Positions 29,701 through 31,111 of a DNA stretch of 31,111 nt are shown here, one piece after another. The notes beneath the pieces were generated by a model, which did not search any database, had not been told where the DNA came from, and was given only the letters and a program-made list of their open reading frames with translations. The DNA comes from a virus, in the IMG/VR virus record IMGVR_UViG_3300047157_000007, positions 1 through 31,111 of that record. The stretch is one strand, 5' to 3'. Each line of letters opens with the position of its first letter. The stretch's first letter is position 1. The position numbers and the translations under genes are program-made.

Positions 29701-30711
29701 TTCTGGTTAGAGGATTGTGAGATTGCCAACGTCACTAACCTGCACATTGACGTTAGCGCACGAGCTGGCATTGATACGACGGCACTCGATAACTCGCTGT
29801 TACAGATTTACCTCACCGATAATACTAAGTGCTTTTTCAACAACGTCTTTATTCAGACATCGGCAACGACGGCGTACTTTAACAAGCTCATACGCGGGTC
29901 AGCTAAAGACACGACGCACTGCAATATCGAAAACTTCTACGTCTCGGGTATCTGCCGCAACCTGGACGATGGGGTTAGTTTCTTGCTATTGCCTAACTCA
30001 GCTATCGAGCATGACGTTCGGTTAGCGCACGGCTATATTAAGCACGGCGACATTAAGATTGAAGTGCCTTACAACGCCACTGTGCAGGACGTTTACCTTG
30101 AGGGGGCATCAGGTAACGGTGACGTTTTATTTCCGCCTGCGGGCAACCCAGGCGTCACAGGAAGCGTTGGCGATGCCACTGTCACTGGATGCTATATCGA
30201 CGGCACTGTCAGCAACACGACAGCGTTTACAGGTAGCCTGAACATTATCGGCAACAAGTACATCGGCGCGGTTACATCGTCAGGATCGGGCAACACGGGC
30301 AAGTTTGTCGTTAGTGATAACTCTCGCATCGCTGGTGGCCTTGCGGTGACATGCTCGGGGCCGACAGGTAATTCAGCGGTAGAGATACGCGGCAACGCTT
30401 TGATTGAGGGCGTTACCCGGGTCGACGGTGCAAACAACGCCATAATTAGCGACAACAACACAGAGCGGCGGATTACAATAGAGGACGTACAGCACTTCCA
30501 GGTTGTCGGTAACACAGCGAAGACAGACAACGCAGAGTCGTGCATTTTTGTTAACCCAACAACCGCAAGCAACATTTTGGCGGGTATCATTAGCGGCAAT
30601 AACTGCCTGATAAAGACAGGCACAAGTGGTGCGGGTTACATCACTCTTGCTAGTAGCGTCACTAACGTAATGGAAGGCTTGAACAACAAGCTGATAGTCA
30701 ACTGGTCATAA
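26755..30711 (+). CDS. Central tail tip protein (J-like) fused to a beta-helix
   Basis: A 1318-residue multi-domain protein. The first 50 residues are hydrophobic and Gly/Ala-rich (AIAGLASIGSAMIAAGAFSIGWAAAAGAFALGAGL). Residues about 55-480 form the J-type hub (REPASSRKTIYGRMRVGGQVVFISHSGDDNKFLNMAIVFA, LCLRDYMLDQSYGLG, VDAANLCDEQV-like). Two fibronectin type III domains follow at about 500-575 and 582-672. From about 697, GDGTTDDTTALQAAFNSVSTSGRVLDGG opens a right-handed beta-helix of the pectate-lyase-3 type that runs to the end. This last part usually binds or cuts host polysaccharide. A good ribosome site (GAGGTAACG) precedes the ATG. Confidence 0.88.
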   Translation: MAISAIAGLASIGSAMIAAGAFSIGWAAAAGAFALGAGLSMVSRALAPKPNIGAQMRGITQTSREPASSRKTIYGRMRVGGQVVFISHSGDDNKFLNMAIVFATHEIQAYDEIWFNDNKVWDTTNGFIDDWGTYVTIDRKFGTSGQAASTQLTGANVLWTANHKLSGIAYIAFKLEWNANKFPQGVPNITAVIRGKKVYDPRDQSIGYSQNPALCLRDYMLDQSYGLGEVAANINNQSVIDAANLCDEQVTLDAGGAQDRYQCNGVIDTANQIKANIEQLLASMGGRLTYSGGEYFVDGAEYKTPTLTFTESDIVSDIQTQTKQSRRGIYNGVKGIFVSEEKNFKVLDYPAQISSTYETEDGDPIYLDMALPCVTNNTQAQRLAKIALLKSRQQVVMTMTTNLKGLRVKVGDTIQVTNNRLNYSSKVFEVIDYSLAITDGALGVNLSCIETASAIYDWTTSDEEDFLSGGELTLYDGRTVNNVTSVGHTPIGLKGPDGKLITSVDLTWTAPTDAFIEFYIVTVEKDSDGNVFEYQTREPRLRVPELTIGSAYEFIVKAENLVGVRSTGTTLNVASLAGDTTAPSAPTSTSATGGVRQITAEWTNPTDDDFKHVEVYIADSNSIPGSPHGVVNGEEFVYTLASNETSATTKYFWLKSVDYTGNKSAATSSFNATSVVANTTDVTDDITDKVDEIISTLDDDAAGDGTTDDTTALQAAFNSVSTSGRVLDGGNKTYLITTTINVTGAFFRIKNFKFKLGTSYTDQGRINCDAGSGTTKMTIELDNIVIDGGRGDYKVGREPWTVAVSNFFGYNSIQPDLSAIIKVNAFNENTDVRVTNCRFENIHALAAVRVNSYGTTIIQDCVFKNNSFQSFAIFQSADSGTTQGGRTLVSDVYAEDIGLLPDTYDVDGVQKTFSDNSSTQTESPQGSFNYVCSFGEYNITNASVKNYGSCGVTADRNLIFNASNITITNDSTRSFSNNPSGAFWLEDCEIANVTNLHIDVSARAGIDTTALDNSLLQIYLTDNTKCFFNNVFIQTSATTAYFNKLIRGSAKDTTHCNIENFYVSGICRNLDDGVSFLLLPNSAIEHDVRLAHGYIKHGDIKIEVPYNATVQDVYLEGASGNGDVLFPPAGNPGVTGSVGDATVTGCYIDGTVSNTTAFTGSLNIIGNKYIGAVTSSGSGNTGKFVVSDNSRIAGGLAVTCSGPTGNSAVEIRGNALIEGVTRVDGANNAIISDNNTERRITIEDVQHFQVVGNTAKTDNAESCIFVNPTTASNILAGIISGNNCLIKTGTSGAGYITLASSVTNVMEGLNNKLIVNWS

Positions 30712-30720
30712 GGTAACGAC

Positions 30721-31111
30721 ATGGATTTCATCGACCACAGAAGCACGGCAAAGTTTATATTCAAGACTTCATCGACCGATGAGAAGGCGCGCATTGATGA
30801 CTCAGGCAACATCCTCACGGGCAAGACCTCTAGTAATTTCAGCACCGCAGGCGCAGAGGTTCGCAATGTAGGGAATATATGGGCGACACGAGACGGCGGC
30901 ACACCCTTAGCGTTGAACCGCCTTTCTAGTGAAGGGACGATCGCACAGTTTTATAAGGATGGCAGTTCGTTAGGCGTCATTGCGTCTGTTAGCAGTGACT
31001 TTGTTATTTACTCAACAATATCAGGCCACACTGGCTTGCGTTTTGGTGACGGCTGGATTGGTTCGACTAACAACGCAGGCACCTTACAAAACGGCACTGT
31101 CAGCCTTGGAA
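30721..31111 (+). CDS. Fibre protein, 3' partial
   Basis: The first 130 codons of a fibre gene cut by the right edge: MDFIDHRSTAKFIFKTSSTDEKARIDDSGNILTGKTSSN..., GGTPLALNRLSSEGTIAQFYKDGSSLGVIAS, HTGLRFGDGWIGSTNNAGTLQNGTVSLG. The modules are the same as those inside the fibre at the left edge (compare TPLALSRKSSDGTVLDIRKDGANVGSVG at about 2383-2470). It is therefore probably the N-terminal part of that same gene, if the genome is circular. The ribosome site and start (AGGTAACGACATGG) are identical in 14 bases to those of the J-like gene. Confidence 0.85.
   Translation, partial: MDFIDHRSTAKFIFKTSSTDEKARIDDSGNILTGKTSSNFSTAGAEVRNVGNIWATRDGGTPLALNRLSSEGTIAQFYKDGSSLGVIASVSSDFVIYSTISGHTGLRFGDGWIGSTNNAGTLQNGTVSLG

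Noticed and set aside
1-31111. CRISPR array, insertion sequence, integrase with att site
   Set aside because: No regularly spaced repeats, no transposase or recombinase motifs and no terminal inverted repeats were seen; the only repeats are protein-level modules in fibre genes.
31104-31111. Simple circular closure by joining the last base to the first
   Set aside because: The join gives a frame that reaches a stop within about 35 codons, while the two edge frames clearly belong to the same module, so a blunt join cannot be the true junction.

Overview
The window is almost entirely the genome of a small tailed phage with a long, probably non-contractile tail (siphovirus type). Every gene with a recognisable function lies on the + strand, genes are packed with 1-20 base overlaps, and the modules follow the usual phage order. 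Base composition is fairly even. The TonB-free, all-plus layout, the three-helix holin of the gene-transfer-agent type and the long fibre with an S74 chaperone domain resemble marine phages of Proteobacteria, but the host is inference only. I see no integrase, no tRNA, no CRISPR array and no insertion sequence, so a lytic lifestyle is more likely than a temperate one.

Layout. 1-4282: 3' part of a very long side/tail fibre gene ending in a self-cleaving S74 chaperone domain. 4282-6974: two small fibre-associated genes, two exported proteins and two membrane/coiled-coil proteins. 6974-8419: a virion protein, a three-helix holin and an M15 peptidase endolysin, that is, the lysis end. 8420-8516: intergenic, with a palindrome and a possible promoter. 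8517-10201: early genes, including a probable single-strand annealing protein, a short SSB-like protein ending in DDDLPF, a Cro/C1-type HTH protein and a 29-residue zinc-ribbon protein. 10202-10597: a 396-base noncoding stretch full of inverted repeats, with a leftward terminator and a leftward promoter that together outline a small RNA on the minus strand. 10598-13949: replication and recombination genes (replisome-organiser-like protein, NinB-like protein, HTH-metallophosphoesterase, HNH nuclease). 13950-15442: several short regulatory genes, separated by clear promoters and terminators, including a sigma region-4-like protein. 15429-20779: packaging and head (small terminase candidate, TerL, portal, Mu-F-like head protein, scaffold, major capsid). 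20822-26301: head-tail joining, tail tube, a frameshifted tail assembly chaperone pair, tape measure and tail tip. 26301-31111: a GNAT acetyltransferase, a giant central tail tip protein fused to a beta-helix, and the first 130 codons of another fibre gene running off the right edge.

How it fits together. The phage has recombination and SSB functions but no DNA polymerase, helicase or primase that I can recognise, so it probably borrows the host replisome. Three strong extended -10 promoters (TGnTATAAT) drive short transcription units around 13.96, 15.2 and 19.2 kb, and three rightward intrinsic terminators separate modules. The two window edges appear to be the two halves of one repeated fibre module, which suggests that the genome is circular or circularly permuted and was cut inside the fibre gene.

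The observations most worth following are the candidate minus-strand structured RNA at about 10204-10342, the complete -1 frameshift cassette at 23126-23179, the 16- and 29-residue micro-genes, and the ribosome-binding-site hairpin in front of 13993.
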